Below, in pieces: positions 22,808-35,629 of a stretch of DNA of 64,000 bases (the first letter of the stretch is position 1; each line of letters begins with the position of its first letter). The notes under the pieces are model-generated. The model had not been told where the DNA came from and did not search any database. It saw nothing but the letters and a program-made list of their open reading frames with translations. Where the stretch lies: contig CM065379.1 of NCBI GenBank assembly GCA_033060915.1, positions 28,943,318-29,007,317 on the forward strand, in the 5' to 3' direction. The translations under genes were made by a program, and so were the position numbers. This stretch comes from Euryodendron excelsum. Taxonomy: Eukaryota; Streptophyta; Magnoliopsida; Ericales; Pentaphylacaceae.

Positions 22808-24127
22808 ATGGCTGCCAATCCTGAGGAGTCACCCCAAGTCTTCCAAGAAGAGGTCAATAAAATGAGGGGTAAGATTAATGAGATGTTTAAGCTTGTCCAA
22901 ACCTTGGCCATAAAGGATACTGCCACAATCTCATCATCATCCATTACTTCATCTAAGGACCCTGAACCCGCCAACCAGAGGATCGTGCTTCAATCTGACA
23001 ATACTGGGAGGAGCAAGGAAGATGCCAAAGGGATCAACACTAAAGAACAGGAAACTATGTTGCTTTCACATGCCGTAAAGAGGACTTCCATAGATCCTCT
23101 CAGTCTGAAAATCCAAGGCCTAGAGGATTCACTACGAAGTCTCCATGGCCATGACAGTTATGGGTCTACTTCCTATGACGAGCTTTGCTTCTTTCCAGAT
23201 CACCCGAGACCTGCTAAGTTCAAAATGCCCGACTTCCAGAAGTATGACGGCACTGGTGGTTATGGCAACGATCCGAAGCTCCTTATGCAACTATTCCAAC
23301 ATAGTCTCACTGGGTCTACTTTGCAATAGTTCGCCCATCTAGACCTAAGGAGGATCACCACCTAGATTGAGCTGGTCAACGCATTTAAAACCCAATATCG
23401 CCACATCATAGACCTCATTTCTGACCGTTGGTTCTCGATGACAATGAGTAAAGGAGAGAAAGAAAGCTTCAAAAGTTATTGCCTTAGATGGAGAGAAGCA
23501 GTAGCACAAGTCAATATCCCTTTAGAAGATAAGGAATATGTTCAACTGTTCGTACATACCTTTTCAGGCATATACTACGAAAAGCTCTGCACGAGTGTTT
23601 GGAGAAACTTTTCTAAGCTTATCATGCAAGGGGAGATGATAGAAAATGGCCTAAAAACTGGAAAGATCATTAACCCCTATGATAAAGGAGTTTCTGCAAG
23701 CTTAGTAAGGAAGGTGCCCACAGCATCGGAAATGGGCCGAAAGGAGGGAGAAGTGTCTGCCATCTTGCCTGCTCAACCACCGCAATGTCACCCCCAATAC
23801 CAATCTCAGAACCCTGTGGCTACTCAAGCACCTACTCCTGAGCCCATCACAGCCCAACATCATCTTAACCTCAACAAGAAGGCCCACCAACCTCGTGCCT
23901 TTTCCCCCCTAACCTGCACCCAAACAAAATCCTATCATGACCTTTTACAAGCCAACCTTTTGACCTTCATACCTGCCCCACCGTTGCCAAACCCTTTACC
24001 CTCTACTTTCAACCCAACTCTTGTTTGTGAGTACCATTCTGGAAGACAGGGGCATGATACTGAGCATTGTCTCTTCTTGAAGCACAAGATACAAGATTTG
24101 ATCGATGCTGGAGTCATCAGCACTTAG
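22808..24127 (+). pseudogene. gag: Tat/Ogre-like gag, E2 (two amber stops)
   Basis: The ORF opens with MAANPEESPQVFQEEV at 22808. The N-terminal part is acidic and Ser-rich. It continues through RPAKFKMPDFQKYDGTG (about residues 137-153), the entry to the capsid-like domain, and LLMQLFQHSLTGS. Two in-frame TAG codons follow at 23327-23329 and about 23363, both where Trp is expected. The same frame then reads IELVNAF, FKSYCLRWREA, and the knuckle CEYHSGRQGHDTEHC (about 24028-24072), then LKHKIQDLIDAGVIST. Compared with E1, about 15 codons are missing after YDGTG. Gag would have formed the particle. This copy cannot give a full product unless the stops are read through. Confidence 0.88.
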
Positions 24128-26880
24128 GTGAGGAACCGCGCAATGAAGCATCGAAGAATTTGGTGTGATTCCAGGACTTCTTTGGAGGGTTTTTCCAAAG
24201 TGCAACAAAAAGGGAGGTTTCCACAAAATTCATTTATTTTATTTTCGTCTCTCTATTTCTCACATATCTTCATTAAATAAACATTGTATGCCATGTAATT
24301 ATATTTTTAAATGAAAATAGATAGTTTCCAGTTTATCCCCTTTGTCTCATACTCTTGTGGACGATTGTTGCGTTTAAGGATTCTTTCCGATTCAGTAATG
24401 ACTTGACTTGAAGGATAGGATAGTATGGGCAACTCACTCAAAGGGTGTTAAAACCTTTGAGAGACTGAGAGAGAGAGCGAGAGATAGGAGGAAGGCAATC
24501 TTAACAAAGAAGTGCAAATTTTAGTGAAGAGGCAACACTTGCGTGATATCCTGGCTAAGCCATGGGCACCCGAGTCCCCAAAATGATGAGAAGCCATTAT
24601 TCTATTTATCCCAAATAAACAGTCCTTTGCTCAGCCCACTAGACTTGTACATAATTTCTTTTCAGATATCCCCAAACCAATAACCATCCCCCACACGGGG
24701 TAAAACACGGAGTTTTTGATTCGATAGAATATGTAGGGGTTCACTATCCGAAACACATCATCTCTAGGAATATTGTCTAAATTTTGTACAAAGGCTTTAT
24801 GGACTAAGTAATTCAATTTGAAATGATAAGAGGCCCTCAATTCTACTACCATACACAAAAATATCCCCTTTGCTTAAACCACTAGTGCCTCGCAGGAAAG
24901 CAAAAGATTTCTTGTCAACCCCGATTCAAAACTATCCCCCTTGCACTGGGGCAGACAGGCAGCAGAACATCTAGCAGAGAATGTCATCAACCATCAAGTT
25001 GAAGTAACGCGAAGGCTCTATGGATCAAGCAATCTAATTCAAAGTGAAGAGAGGCACTCATTTCATTTCATATACAGTTAAAAGCAACCCTTGTCAAACC
25101 TATTGAGCATGTTACTTTTTTTTTAGAAAGAAACCCCAACCTAGGGATCACTGTCCACAATAGATTAAATTGAAATGCTAAGGCAAGGATCTGAGAGAAA
25201 GAAGTTGTGAAAATGTTCGTCTTGTAGAAAGAAAAAAGAAAGGGAAGAAACAGAAAAGCAAAAAGAAAAAGCTACCATGGGGCAAGTCACAAAAAACAAA
25301 AAAAAAAAAAAAACTAGAAAGATGAACTTCTTGAAGAATATATAGTTATTCAAAAGTGATCCTATGTAACAAAGAAGCCCAGTAAAAACTATACATTTGA
25401 GCCTTTACCTTTTCTTGTTAAACCCCAAACCATGGCCTACATTACAACCCTATTAAAGTCCACTCTAATTAAGAAAGATTGCTTGATCTAAATGAGCCAG
25501 ACGTGTTGCTAAAGTTAGAGGAGGATATCAGGGAATGAAACCTCACTGGAAGACCGACCAACGATGGTGCGGATCTAAACCCTATTAGAAGCAACATCAA
25601 ATTTGAGCCTACATATCCCATTTATTCATAAACCCCTTAACCTAGCCTACGTTATGGTTCAAATTAAAGTCCTCCAGGATCAAAGAAAATTGCTTAGTTC
25701 AAATAAGCCTGAACAATACCAAGACAACTAGGATGAGAAAGAAGAATTGGAAGGGAATGCAAGGGGCAATCTCATGCTCCAAGGTGTGCTAAGATAGTTT
25801 CGGTTAAACAACCCACTAAAAGAATATCTTTGAGCCTAAATATCCCTTCGTTTCTTACAACCCTTAAACCCAGCCTATATTACGGTCCTAAAAGAAGTCT
25901 TCTCGGATTGAGAGCTTAGCTGTTTATCGCTCTACAAAGGGCATGCAAGTTGTCACTTAAGCTATGGTGGCATTTTGGAAATCTGAGAGAGAAAAACCAA
26001 GTGAGATAAAAAAAAACCCCAAACAGCAACCCTGTAGAAAGTAAGGATAGGATAGCAAACCAAAAGGTCAAGATCCCTAGAGAATGGTGCAAATGCTATC
26101 ACACCCCGATAAGAATGGGACAAAACTGAATGGGGCAGCATCTTGGAAAGAAAACAGAATCTTGAGAGTATGGGCCTTGGGGCTATCCTGGGACATTCTT
26201 TGTAAATAGCTTATATACATGTAATACTGATGCATCCATGACATGTATAACTTGTACATCCATTTAGATTCCTGTGCAGTTTGTATCTATTCATGCATTC
26301 AACTGCATTCTTCTATGAACCTGTTCATTTGTAAGGAAGTAGGTCATGCATTTAATGCAATTCTTACACAAATCTGTGCATTTATCACAAAAAAAAAAAA
26401 ATGGGGGACATTGCATTTAATTCTATTCCTGTATGTGCATTATCCAAAAGTATAATATGCATTCATTTCTATTTCTGTGTGAACCTGTGCATTCATAAAA
26501 ATAAATAAAAAATAAAAAAGTAGGATATGCATTCGATTCAATTCTTTTATAAACCTGTGCATTCATAAAAAATAGATTATGCATTTAATCCCATGGGCAT
26601 TCATCAAAAAAAAAAAAAAAAAAAGTATGACGTGTATTCACCCCCTTTACTAGGGCATTTTAAACTATTTTTTGCACAAAAAGTCACTCTATGTCTTTCT
26701 CTCTCTCTCAAATAGGAAATAATGAACAAGGTAAAGTACAAAATGGAGCTAAAAAGCCATCTTGCGATGAAGTAACCTTAGACATCTCCAACATTAGCAT
26801 ACACCTCAGGAAGTTCAAACTTCCCTAGCCGATAAGAAGCAAGGAATGGGGCAATGGCCCACCCTTGACCTCCCAAATTG
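24128..26880 (+). other. E2 non-coding interior, place of lost pol
   Basis: In a complete Tat element pol would start here. I find no aspartic protease, RT, RNase H or integrase motif in any frame, on either strand. The stretch carries short runs of purines (24465-24495), poly-A (25300-25315, 26388-26400, 26605-26624), repeated gcattcat/aattc words (26243-26640) and a short (CT)n at 26700. Sentences such as accccgattcaaaactatccccc recur about every 200-300 bases, suggesting an old degenerate tandem. A corresponding but diverged region is at 56500-58470 in E3. Confidence 0.7.
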
Positions 26881-26889
26881 ACTTTGGAC

Positions 26890-27575
26890 CTTTCCCAGAG
26901 TAGTAGCGTTTCGCCAGACAGAGTGCCGATCCAAGAAATATCAAAAATCAACATTGGACTTCCCCAGAGGAGTAGGGTTTCGCCAGATAGAGTGTCGGTT
27001 CAAGAAATATCAGAAATCAACCTTGGACTTCCCTAGAGGAGCATCGTTTCGCCAGACAGAGTGCCAGTTCAAGGAATATCAACAATCAACCTTGGATTTC
27101 TCCAGATGAGCAGCATTTCGCCATACGGAGGGCCAGTTCAAGGAATATTAGCAATCAACCTTAGATTTCCCCAAAGGAGCAGCATTTCGCCAGACGGAGT
27201 GCCGGTTTAAGAGGTATTAGAAGTCAACCTTGGACTTCCCCAAAGGAGCAGGGTTTCGCCAGATGGAGTGCCGATTCAAGAAGTATCAGAAATCAATCTT
27301 GGATTTTCCTAGAGGAGTAGCATTTTGCTAGACGGGGTGTCGGTTCAAGAGGTATCAAAAGTCAACCTTGGACTTCCCTAGAGGAGCAGCGTTTTGCCGG
27401 ATGGAGTGCTGGTTCATGAAGCATCAATTCCCCTTAGAGGAGCATTTGTTCTGCCAGACGAAGTGCCGATTCAAGAAGCATTAATTCCCCTAGAAGAGTA
27501 TTTGTTTTGCCAGATGGAGCGCAGTTCAAGGAGCATTAATTTCCCTGAAGGAGTATCATTTTACCAGTCAAAATA
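26890..27575 (+). repeat. 69-base tandem array before the PPT (E2)
   Basis: The word cgccaga recurs at 26912, 26981, 27050, 27119, 27188, 27257, 27326 and 27395, exactly 69 bases apart. Three shorter units of about 55-57 bases follow (27452, 27508, 27562). Each unit reads ccttggacttcccc-agaggagcagcg-tttcgccagacgg-agtgccggttcaag with small changes. Sixty-nine is 23 codons, so frames stay open over short spans, but no start or domain supports translation. Confidence 0.9.
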
Positions 27576-27679
27576 CCAAGTATCGACCAGCTACTCGAGG
27601 TAACTGTTCTTTGGATTCCAATTCTTCTAGTCCCTCCGATCGCCACGTGGTTAACATGGGACTCTTACTTTATCGTTTT

Positions 27680-27717
27680 CTGTCTTCGACAAGCGAAGAC
27701 AGAAAAAGAGAGGCAGT
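27680..27717 (+). other. Hairpin and polypurine tract of E2
   Basis: CTGTCTTCG-acaag-CGAAGACAG (27680-27702) is a perfect nine-pair stem. It runs straight into the PPT agaaaaagagaggcag (27701-27716), with the 3' LTR starting at 27718. Plus-strand synthesis would be primed from the PPT. Confidence 0.8.
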
Positions 27718-30700
27718 TGTAAGCACCCCATTTTTTGCCTGCTCGGCAATCTCCGGCCCAAACGGGCTCATTTTCACACATTACACACATATCCAGACTC
27801 TAACCTACCTTCTAAACTTGAATTTAGTCCACCAGTCACTTCTCGGGCCCGTAGGGCCCACTTGAAGCTAAATGACCATTTTGCCCTAGGGCCTCCGAAA
27901 GCCCTGAGAACTACATCGGCTCTGGGTATCAAACAGGTAACTTCCCGGGGATGTTTTTGATAGCATCCCTGGCCTTCCATTACTCTTTCAGAGCATTCCG
28001 AGTCAGTTCGGGCAAACTTGACGCAAAATGACCGTTTTACCCCTAGCGGGCCGGTCGCCTTTTCCAACCACATCGGCTCTGGGTAACAAATTGGCAACTT
28101 CTTGGGAATGCTCCTTATAGTATTCCTAATCTTGTATTATCTTTCTGGATCATTCCGGATCAGTTCCGGCGAATCTGGTGCAAAATAATCGTTTTGCCCC
28201 TAATGGGCTGGTCGCCTTTTCCAACCACACCGGCTCTGGGTATCAAACCGGTAACCTTTGGGAACATTCTAAATAATGTTTCCAAACCTCAACTCTCCTT
28301 CCGGGACATTCCGACTCCATCCCGGTAGCTTTCCGGCCCGGTTGACCGTTTTGCCCCTAATGGCTCGGTCAACCCTTCTAACAAATATTGTCATCATTTT
28401 TCAAGTCCTTTGTTCCTGAGACATTACTCTAAGGGTTCCTGTCCTTTTCTGGCTCTCCGAGTCATTCTCAGCCCCTTCAACTCATTCCCGAACTCTCCAG
28501 AGTCACTCCTAGTGAAGCCAGCCTAAAAATTACATGGTAGTCACTAGTACAGGCGCCCAAATTTTCTAAAGATACGTTGTTTGCCGTCCCTAAACATTTC
28601 CTAAATGGATGGCACCACTAGAAGTGGCGCCAAGCCAAAAAATGGCCTGGAGTGGCGTAAGTGTAATTTTTGGCCTGGCGCCACTGCAACAGGTGCCAAT
28701 GCATTCCTCTGTCTATAAATATAGAGCCTCTTTCAACGTGAAAGAGGTCTGCAAACTCAGTCTAAAAACCATACTTTTCGATATACAGAGCTCGTAGCCT
28801 CTCTAAACCCTAGTCTCCTTAGGTTTTCCAAACCCTAGCCTCCATATACAAACCCTAGCCTCCTATACACTCACATACACTTCTATATACTCATACACTA
28901 GCCTCCAAAGCCTCTTTTGAAGACTTGAAATGGGGCAATCTAATGCTTTGAAGATTAAAGATCAACTCTTGAAGATTGAAGTGAAGACCGAAGCAAGACA
29001 AGCAAAGCAAAGTGCGCAAAGCTAAGCAAAATAAAGAAGACACAAGGTAGGCTTCTTATTTACATTTACGCATCTTCCCCCCTTCTCTTCTCCCTTTGAA
29101 CCCACTTAGGTTTTATTCTATTTTAATCTCTCATCTTCTTTCCCCCCTTCTTGCATGCTTGAAACAAGGGAATTCCCAGTCCATGTGTAGGATTGGGCTA
29201 TTGGAGAGTCACCGTGTCAGGGACTTTCTTTTAGTTTAACCAGAGACCACGTGGGTTCGGCCCCCTTGATTATGTGGTAAAGCCTTTAACCTTGTATGTT
29301 CATGACCCTCCTTGCATTGTGCATATCACGATCTTGCATTCTTCTCAAATTCATTTTCAAACTCGTTTTCAAAGCTTGCATTAACATCGTTTTGAAAATT
29401 GCATGAAAATCTACTTTTTCAAAACTTTCTTTCAAAACCACAATCCTAAGGTGGTTCTAGCCTTTTCATGACTAGATTCGCTTTAGAAAAGTGTTACATT
29501 TAAAGTAACCAATATGATCCATATTTTCAAAATATTGTTGTTTTGAAAACCACTATCTTAAAGTGGTTAGAACCGCTTTAGGAAAGTGAGATATTTTGTA
29601 TACTTTCTAAAAACTCTCTTTTTAAATTTCTCCTTCTAAAAACCTCTCTTTCAACTTACTTTCTAAAAATTTTCTTCAATCTCCATCTTCAAATTCCTTT
29701 CCAAAATTGTTTTCCAAAAACTCCCTCCAAAAGTCTATTTTCAAAACTTCCTTTTCAACTCCTTTCCAAAACACTCTCTTCAAAATTCCTTTCCTAAAAA
29801 CACTCCTTAGGTTTGCTTCTTATAAAACTCTCTTCAATCACCTTTTCAAAATTGTTTTTCAAAAACTCATTTCCAACAATATGTTTCCAAAAACATCTTT
29901 CCTAAAGCTCCTTTCAAAAAACGCCTTCCTCAAAGTTCACTCTCCAAAGACGCTCCTTACGTTTCCTTCCTAAACAACTGTTTTCAAAATTCACTTTCTA
30001 GAAACTCCTCTCTAGGATTTCTTTCCAAAACCTCTCTCTTTTCAAAATTCACTTTCCAAAAATTCCTCTCTAGGATTTTCTTACTAAAATCTCCCTTTCT
30101 AAAAACTCGCTTTCCAAAAATCCCTTTTCTTGGTGTCCAAGTTAAACCCTAGAACCCACGTTTAGGAAATCCTAATTTTCCTTCCCAAATAAACATTATT
30201 TATAATCCCTTATTTTGGCATCAAACCTCTTGTTTTCTACATCAAACTATGTATATTTCTAAAACCTCTTTTTACGTCAAAACTATATTCTTCCCAAAAT
30301 TAGGATTTTTAAAAACTCCACTTTTTCAAATTCATGCCAAATCAATTATTCCCTTTAGGAAACCAAATTCAATCTTCCCATTTAGAAAACTAGATCCTCT
30401 CCGCCATTTTTGGAAACAAAATCAAAACACCTCTTTTAGAAACAAAATCCAATCCTTTGTTTTAGAAAATAGGAATCTCAATCCTTCCTAGTCCAAACCT
30501 TTCCTAATTCAACTCCTTCCTAATCTAGTACTTTCCTAAACCTTAAGTTTAGTAAACTTAAACTTTTGAAATCTTTTTTAAACTCAAACCTTTCCTAACT
30601 TCATGAACTTTTAAAACTCAAACTTTGAATATTTCTAAAATTCTAAACTTCCCTAAACTTCAAATCTTTCTAAATCTAAAACTTTCTAAATTTGAAACTT

Positions 30701-31909
30701 TCTAAATTTGAAATTTTCTAAATTCTAAACTTTCCAACTTTCAAAACTTCCCTATTTTAAAACTTTCCAAATTAAAAACTTTTCAATTTCAAAACTTTCT
30801 TAAAACGGAAACTTTCCTAATTCAAAATATTTCCTAAATCGAAACTTTCCTAAAATGACACTTTCCTATTTTGAAACTTTCCTAATTCGAACATTTCCTA
30901 AATTCAATGCTTCTTTAATTCTCCAAGTCCAACACTCGAGTCAAATCTTTTCTTAACTCTCAAGTTTTTCCTAAGTCCTATCTTTCCTAAGTCTAGGTTT
31001 CTTAAACCTCAATCTTTCCAAAACAAGTCCAATCTTCTCAATTCCAATTTCCAATCTTCTATTCTAAGTTCAAATCAAATCCTTTTTCAAATCTATTTTC
31101 CCTCGAACTGTTGTCCGAACTACGACTGACCTGATTCCTTAAAAATGATACGTAGGCAACCCTCATGGGTGCGGTCACAACCTTTTTCAAGATTCTATTT
31201 CCATAACTCTTTTCAAATCTCCAATTCCATAATCTATTTTAAGTTTCTAATTCCAAAAGTCTAATTTTCAATTCTCTATTTCCAATTTCTAAAACTTTTC
31301 AAAATCAAATCTAGCTTTTCAAATCTCTTTTAAATCAAATCAATTTCTTTTCAAAATCTATTTTCAAATCTTTTTCATGCATCATGTCTTTGTTTAAAAA
31401 TTATTTTCTAAAGTGAATAGGATTGGACATTTGTTAGTTGAAGTCTCTCATAGGCGAATTTAGGGTAAATAGACATGTGGGTACTGCAAGGGCAGGGTAG
31501 GGTGATGGCTTAGTGCATCTTCCCTACACGTAACCAACCTCCCAACCTAGGATCACTATTTTCGAAAGACCAAAATGGAGTTTATTTTCAAAAAGGGCTT
31601 AAATGTTTTCTAAAGGTTGCCAAACAACCTGTTTTCTTAAAACCCCCTCTTGAGGTAGTATTTTCAAAATCATTTTCAAAAACCCTAAGTGTGATCCTCA
31701 GATTGTGCTTAGTTTTTATGTGACCTAACTCACCTTAATCAAGTTAGGTGGCGACTCCAAATATTTTTTAAAAGCCCTTTATTCAAATATATTTTCAATT
31801 CAAACCTAGTCGCACTCATTCTTCTAGGTGGATGAGTTCTAACGAAAGAGCACAGTATTTTTTCTGCTTATGTGTGTATTCCTTGAGTTCAAAAAATCTG
31901 AGTGCGACA
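27718..31909 (+). repeat. 3' LTR of E2
   Basis: 4192 bases, TGTAAGCACCCC to GTGCGACA, collinear with the 5' LTR. U3 units, the GGCGCC block (28610-28700), the TATA box (28714-28721), the G-poor array (29340-31080) and the end hairpin (about 31815-31840) are all present. Small length differences lie mostly in the array. The small ORFs within it (28609-28797, 29707-29973, 30249-30491) are by-products of the low-complexity sequence. Confidence 0.9.
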
Positions 31910-31914
31910 ATGCT

Positions 31915-33030
31915 GTGTCAGATTCTTAACTTATGACCTCTTGATGGTTCTCCCGCTCGGATCACCAACCTATAATGGCACTACATTGGGGAGTGGACCT
32001 AGGTTTGAAGATTTGGGAATCAAGCCTTCTTAGGAAGCATTAATAAACTCTCAATCTCATGCTCATATAGATACCATGCATAGCTGAACCTCTGCCATAT
32101 TTAAGACATGCACATCATTTTCAAAACCATAGGGGAAAAGGCGATTGCTTTACTTTCTTTTATTCTTGTCTAATTCCTATTGTTGTAATGCTCGTATAAA
32201 GGCTCATGTATACATATTTACTTTACAATTGCATTCTCTCTCTCTATACTTTATGCATATATGTTCATGCATTTAATATTCCATTTCATGACAAGAGTTC
32301 CAAAGTAACTCAAGTCACAGTAATCTCATGCATATGATCAACTCATAAAGAGTGACGCCAAGATCACTCTCCCTTGCATAAAACCCACCAAAACCCTAAT
32401 GATTCTCACCTAGCCCTAAGGACTCATGACATACATTTCAAGTCATTTCATAAAAAGGAGCCCTAATCCCTTTATTTTCACAGAGATAAGGTTACTAAGA
32501 AGACAAGGGGTAATTAAACAGCAAAGTCTCTCAATGACCTCTTTAACATCAAATTGAAAGAAGGCGAATCCGAAGACTCAAGAGTAGTTTAGGATCTCAA
32601 AATGTAAAACTAGATAGATGGAGGTCCTAAGGAAAATGTTCTCTCTTCCCCTATTAAAATGTACTTCGATTCTCTTATATTTTAAACTCAAAGTTCAATG
32701 TACTCTTTTACTTTTTGTAAGCGACACGAATGAAAGAATGTATGTTCCCAATCAATGATAAAGTATCAACATACAGGGACAGACCTCCTATCTCCAAAAG
32801 TGGGCCAAATGCATCATGTTCAGTCTCCCTCTCAATAAGGGACATCCCTAGGGCATGCATTCTATAAAGCTCTCTAAATGCCAAAAACTAACTTATGACT
32901 TGTGACTTGTGTCCTTGTTTTGCTTTTTATTTCTTTTCCTTTCGTCGAGACTACACCATAGAAAGTCATCATTGCTCATAAGAAAGATCAGCATCTACTT
33001 AGAGACCCCATCATTACCTGACAAAGAGCT
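31915..33030 (+). other. E1 leader, second part
   Basis: Resumes after E2 with the sequence that follows the same position in the E2 leader (cttgatggttctcccgctcgg). Hairpin B is present in a weaker form: AGAGTGA (32349-32355) and TCACTCT (32364-32370) around an 8-base loop. No ORF is supported. Confidence 0.8.
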
Positions 33031-34390
33031 TTGCGAATCGCAGCCAACCCTGATGAGACCTCCCTAGTTTCACGAGAAGAAGTCAACGATATGAGGACCA
33101 AGATTGACGAAATGTTCAAGCTTGTCCAAACCATAGCAATAAAACATACATCTTCAGCCCTGTCATCATCCATGGCCTTCCCTAAAGACTTTGAAATTGC
33201 CAACCCAAGAATTGTACTTCAATCTTACTTAATGGGGAAAAGCAAGGACGAACCCAAGGGGGCTAATATCAAAGAAGAAGAAACGATACTGCTCTCTCCT
33301 GCTATAAAAAGGGCTCCCTTAGACCTTCTTATTTCAAAAATCCAAGGGTTAGAAGATTTATTGCGAAGCCATCATGGCCATGACACCTTTTAGCTTGCAT
33401 CCTATAATGAATTGTGCTTCTTCACAGACCATCTAAGACCAGCCAAGTTCAAAATGTCCAATTTCCAAAAGTACGATGGCACTGGCGACTGTATAGCCCA
33501 CCTTTGCCTTTATGCTGGGCCATTAAGTGGCGATAGGAATGATCCAAAGCTCCTCATATAACTTTTTTAACATAGTCTCATTGGGTTTGCCCTGCAATGG
33601 TTTGCTTGACTTGATCTAAAAAAGATCACAACTTGGATCGAACTGGTTAATGCACTCAAAGCCTAATATTGTCTCAACATAAACTCTGGCCGGTGGTCCT
33701 TGATGATGATGAGTAAAGCAGAGAAAGAAAGCTTCAAGAGCTATGCCCTTAGATGGAGAGAAGCAGCATCATAAGTCAATCCCCATTTGGAAGAGGAGTA
33801 CGTGCATACCTTCCAAGACATATACTATGAAATGCTCTGCATAAGCATATGGAAAAGCTTCTTAGAGTTGATAATGCAAAGGGAGATGATAGACAATGGC
33901 CTAAAACTGGGAGGATCATTGACCCTATGCTAAAATTGCAGAACTTTCTACAAACTTAGCAAATAAGGTACCCACAACATGGGAAATAAGTCGGAAGGAG
34001 GGAGAAGTGTCTGCCATCCTACCTGCTCAGCCACCACAATATCACCCCCAATACTAGTCTCAGCCACTTGTGGCTATTCAAGCAAATGCTCCTAGGCTAA
34101 TGGCAGTCCAACCACATTTCAACCCCAATAGGCAGGCACGCCGACCTAGTGCCTTTCCCTTGTAGCCTGCACCCAAACAAGAGCCTATCATGACCTCATA
34201 CAAGCCAACCTTCTAGCCTCTATACTTACCCCACCAATTCCAAATCATTTTCCCCCTACCTTCAACCCAACTCTTGTTTGTGAGTACCATTTCGGAAGAT
34301 AAGGGCATGATACTAAGCACTGTCTCATCTTGAAACCCAAAATACAAGATTTGATTGATGCAAAGGTTATTAGCACCCTAGACATGAACC
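33031..34390 (+). pseudogene. gag: Tat/Ogre-like gag, E1 (many stops)
   Basis: The reading starts MRIAANPDETSLVSREEV and matches the E2 gag along its length. It stays open to a TAG at 33391. Then, still in the same frame, it reads RPAKFKMSNFQKYDGTG, DCIAHLCLYAGPLSGDR (a segment missing from E2), NDPKLLI, a stop, LF, a stop, and HSLIGFALQWFA. Further on it reads TTWIELVNALKA, SFKSYALRWREAAS, and finally a knuckle CEYHFGR with a stop before GHDTKHC. At least six stops and some frame loss are seen. The first Trp codons are intact here where E2 has TAG, so the stops of the two copies arose separately. Confidence 0.82.
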
Positions 34391-35624
34391 ACGTGAATGG
34401 AGCATAGAGGAAGTTGGTGTGGTTCTAGAACCCATTTGGAGGATTGTTTCTCAAAGTACAATGAAAATAGATGTTTCCTAGACTCGTCCATTTTATTTTT
34501 ATCCTTTATTATTTTGCATCCTATTTTGCATGTCATTTTCACCTTGAATCAAGAGCTTTCATGTCATATAAATACATTCAAAATGGACTAAATAGTGATT
34601 TCTGGTTTGTTCCCTTTGTTTCATACTCTTATGGGTAAATTTGATTTGTGATGCCCTCAACTCGAAGGAAATGATAGCACAAGCACCACATTCAGCAGAA
34701 ACAATCTCTAACTCCAAAAAGAGGGGAAAGAAAAATAAAAAGTGTAGAGAGAGGAGAAATACATAAGGGTAAGAGATGAAGATCAATCACATAACTCGTT
34801 GAAATCCAAGTAGCGAAACTCGAAAGATATATTGGCAAAACAGCAAGTAGCTACACCCTTAGAAGGAAGGTCAGCACACATTGGCAGCCCAAGATGATTA
34901 AATCTTTGAAAAAAAAATCAAAAAAATAAAAAAGATTTTTGATAGTGTTTGACCTACATGTGCACAATTACTAGGGCAAATATTCAATTATGAATAGATT
35001 GATGTGCATGTTTGTTTGAGGTTAAATCTTGTGTGCATGATCACTTATATAAATATGAGTTAACAGTTTTGATGATATTTACCAAATTGGTATTTCATGT
35101 TCATCTTAATGCACACTTCTCGAGACTTCTTAGAATATGGAATCTGCCTTTATGGTCTATTTTAAATGGTTCCTTCAATGTTAAATATTTGCAAATTGTC
35201 TCACACCTGGATTGTAATTTTGTCGATTCTCTCTCTCATCACTTATAGAAAGGGCTACCAATGAGTCTGAGTATAGCTACTATTGTTGTGTGCCAAGAAG
35301 GGAAGGCTACCTACTCATGTGCATGAAAGCTGCTATATTTTTACATTTTACTATTTTCATTATTAGAGAGATTAAGTTAGAATTCCATAAAATAAAAATA
35401 AAAAAAGAGAAAAAGAAGAGAAGAGCAGACCAAGATCATGGGATGAGATAGGTTCGACTTCTAGGTGCTTTAATCCATAAGCTATTAAACATGGTATGCC
35501 ACCCTAGATCACACCTAGGGTCTGTATTCTCATTAATCTCGATGAATTTTACGCTTACACCACTACATTGTCACCAATATAGTGTTGATCATCCCACGAC
35601 CAATTGTACTCATTTTGTGTGGTT
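34391..35624 (+). other. E1-specific interior, unassigned
   Basis: Past the gag tail the sequence soon stops resembling the same part of E2. It includes agaaaaataaaaagtg-type purine runs (34725-34760), (a)n-rich 34905-34935, a small ORF at 35012-35248 with no recognised domain, and atcacacctagggtct near 35500. It has no pol motif. It ends at tcatg (35625-35629), the left TSD of S2. Confidence 0.6.
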
Positions 35625-35629
35625 TCATG

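Larger units (their letters stand above)
16923..31909 (+). mobile_element. Ogre-like element E2, complete, non-autonomous
   Basis: This 14,987-base element lies inside the E1 leader. Its parts are the 5' LTR (16923-21238), PBS (21241-21258), leader, gag pseudogene (22808-24127), about 2.7 kb of non-coding sequence, a tandem array (26890-27575), PPT (27701-27716) and 3' LTR (27718-31909), with a perfect atgct TSD. No pol domain is found in the 6.5-kb interior, so it must have depended on a partner for reverse transcription and integration. The two LTRs differ by about 13 percent over the first 185 bases and less in the transcribed part. That makes E2 slightly younger than E1, as nesting requires. 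Confidence 0.92.
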
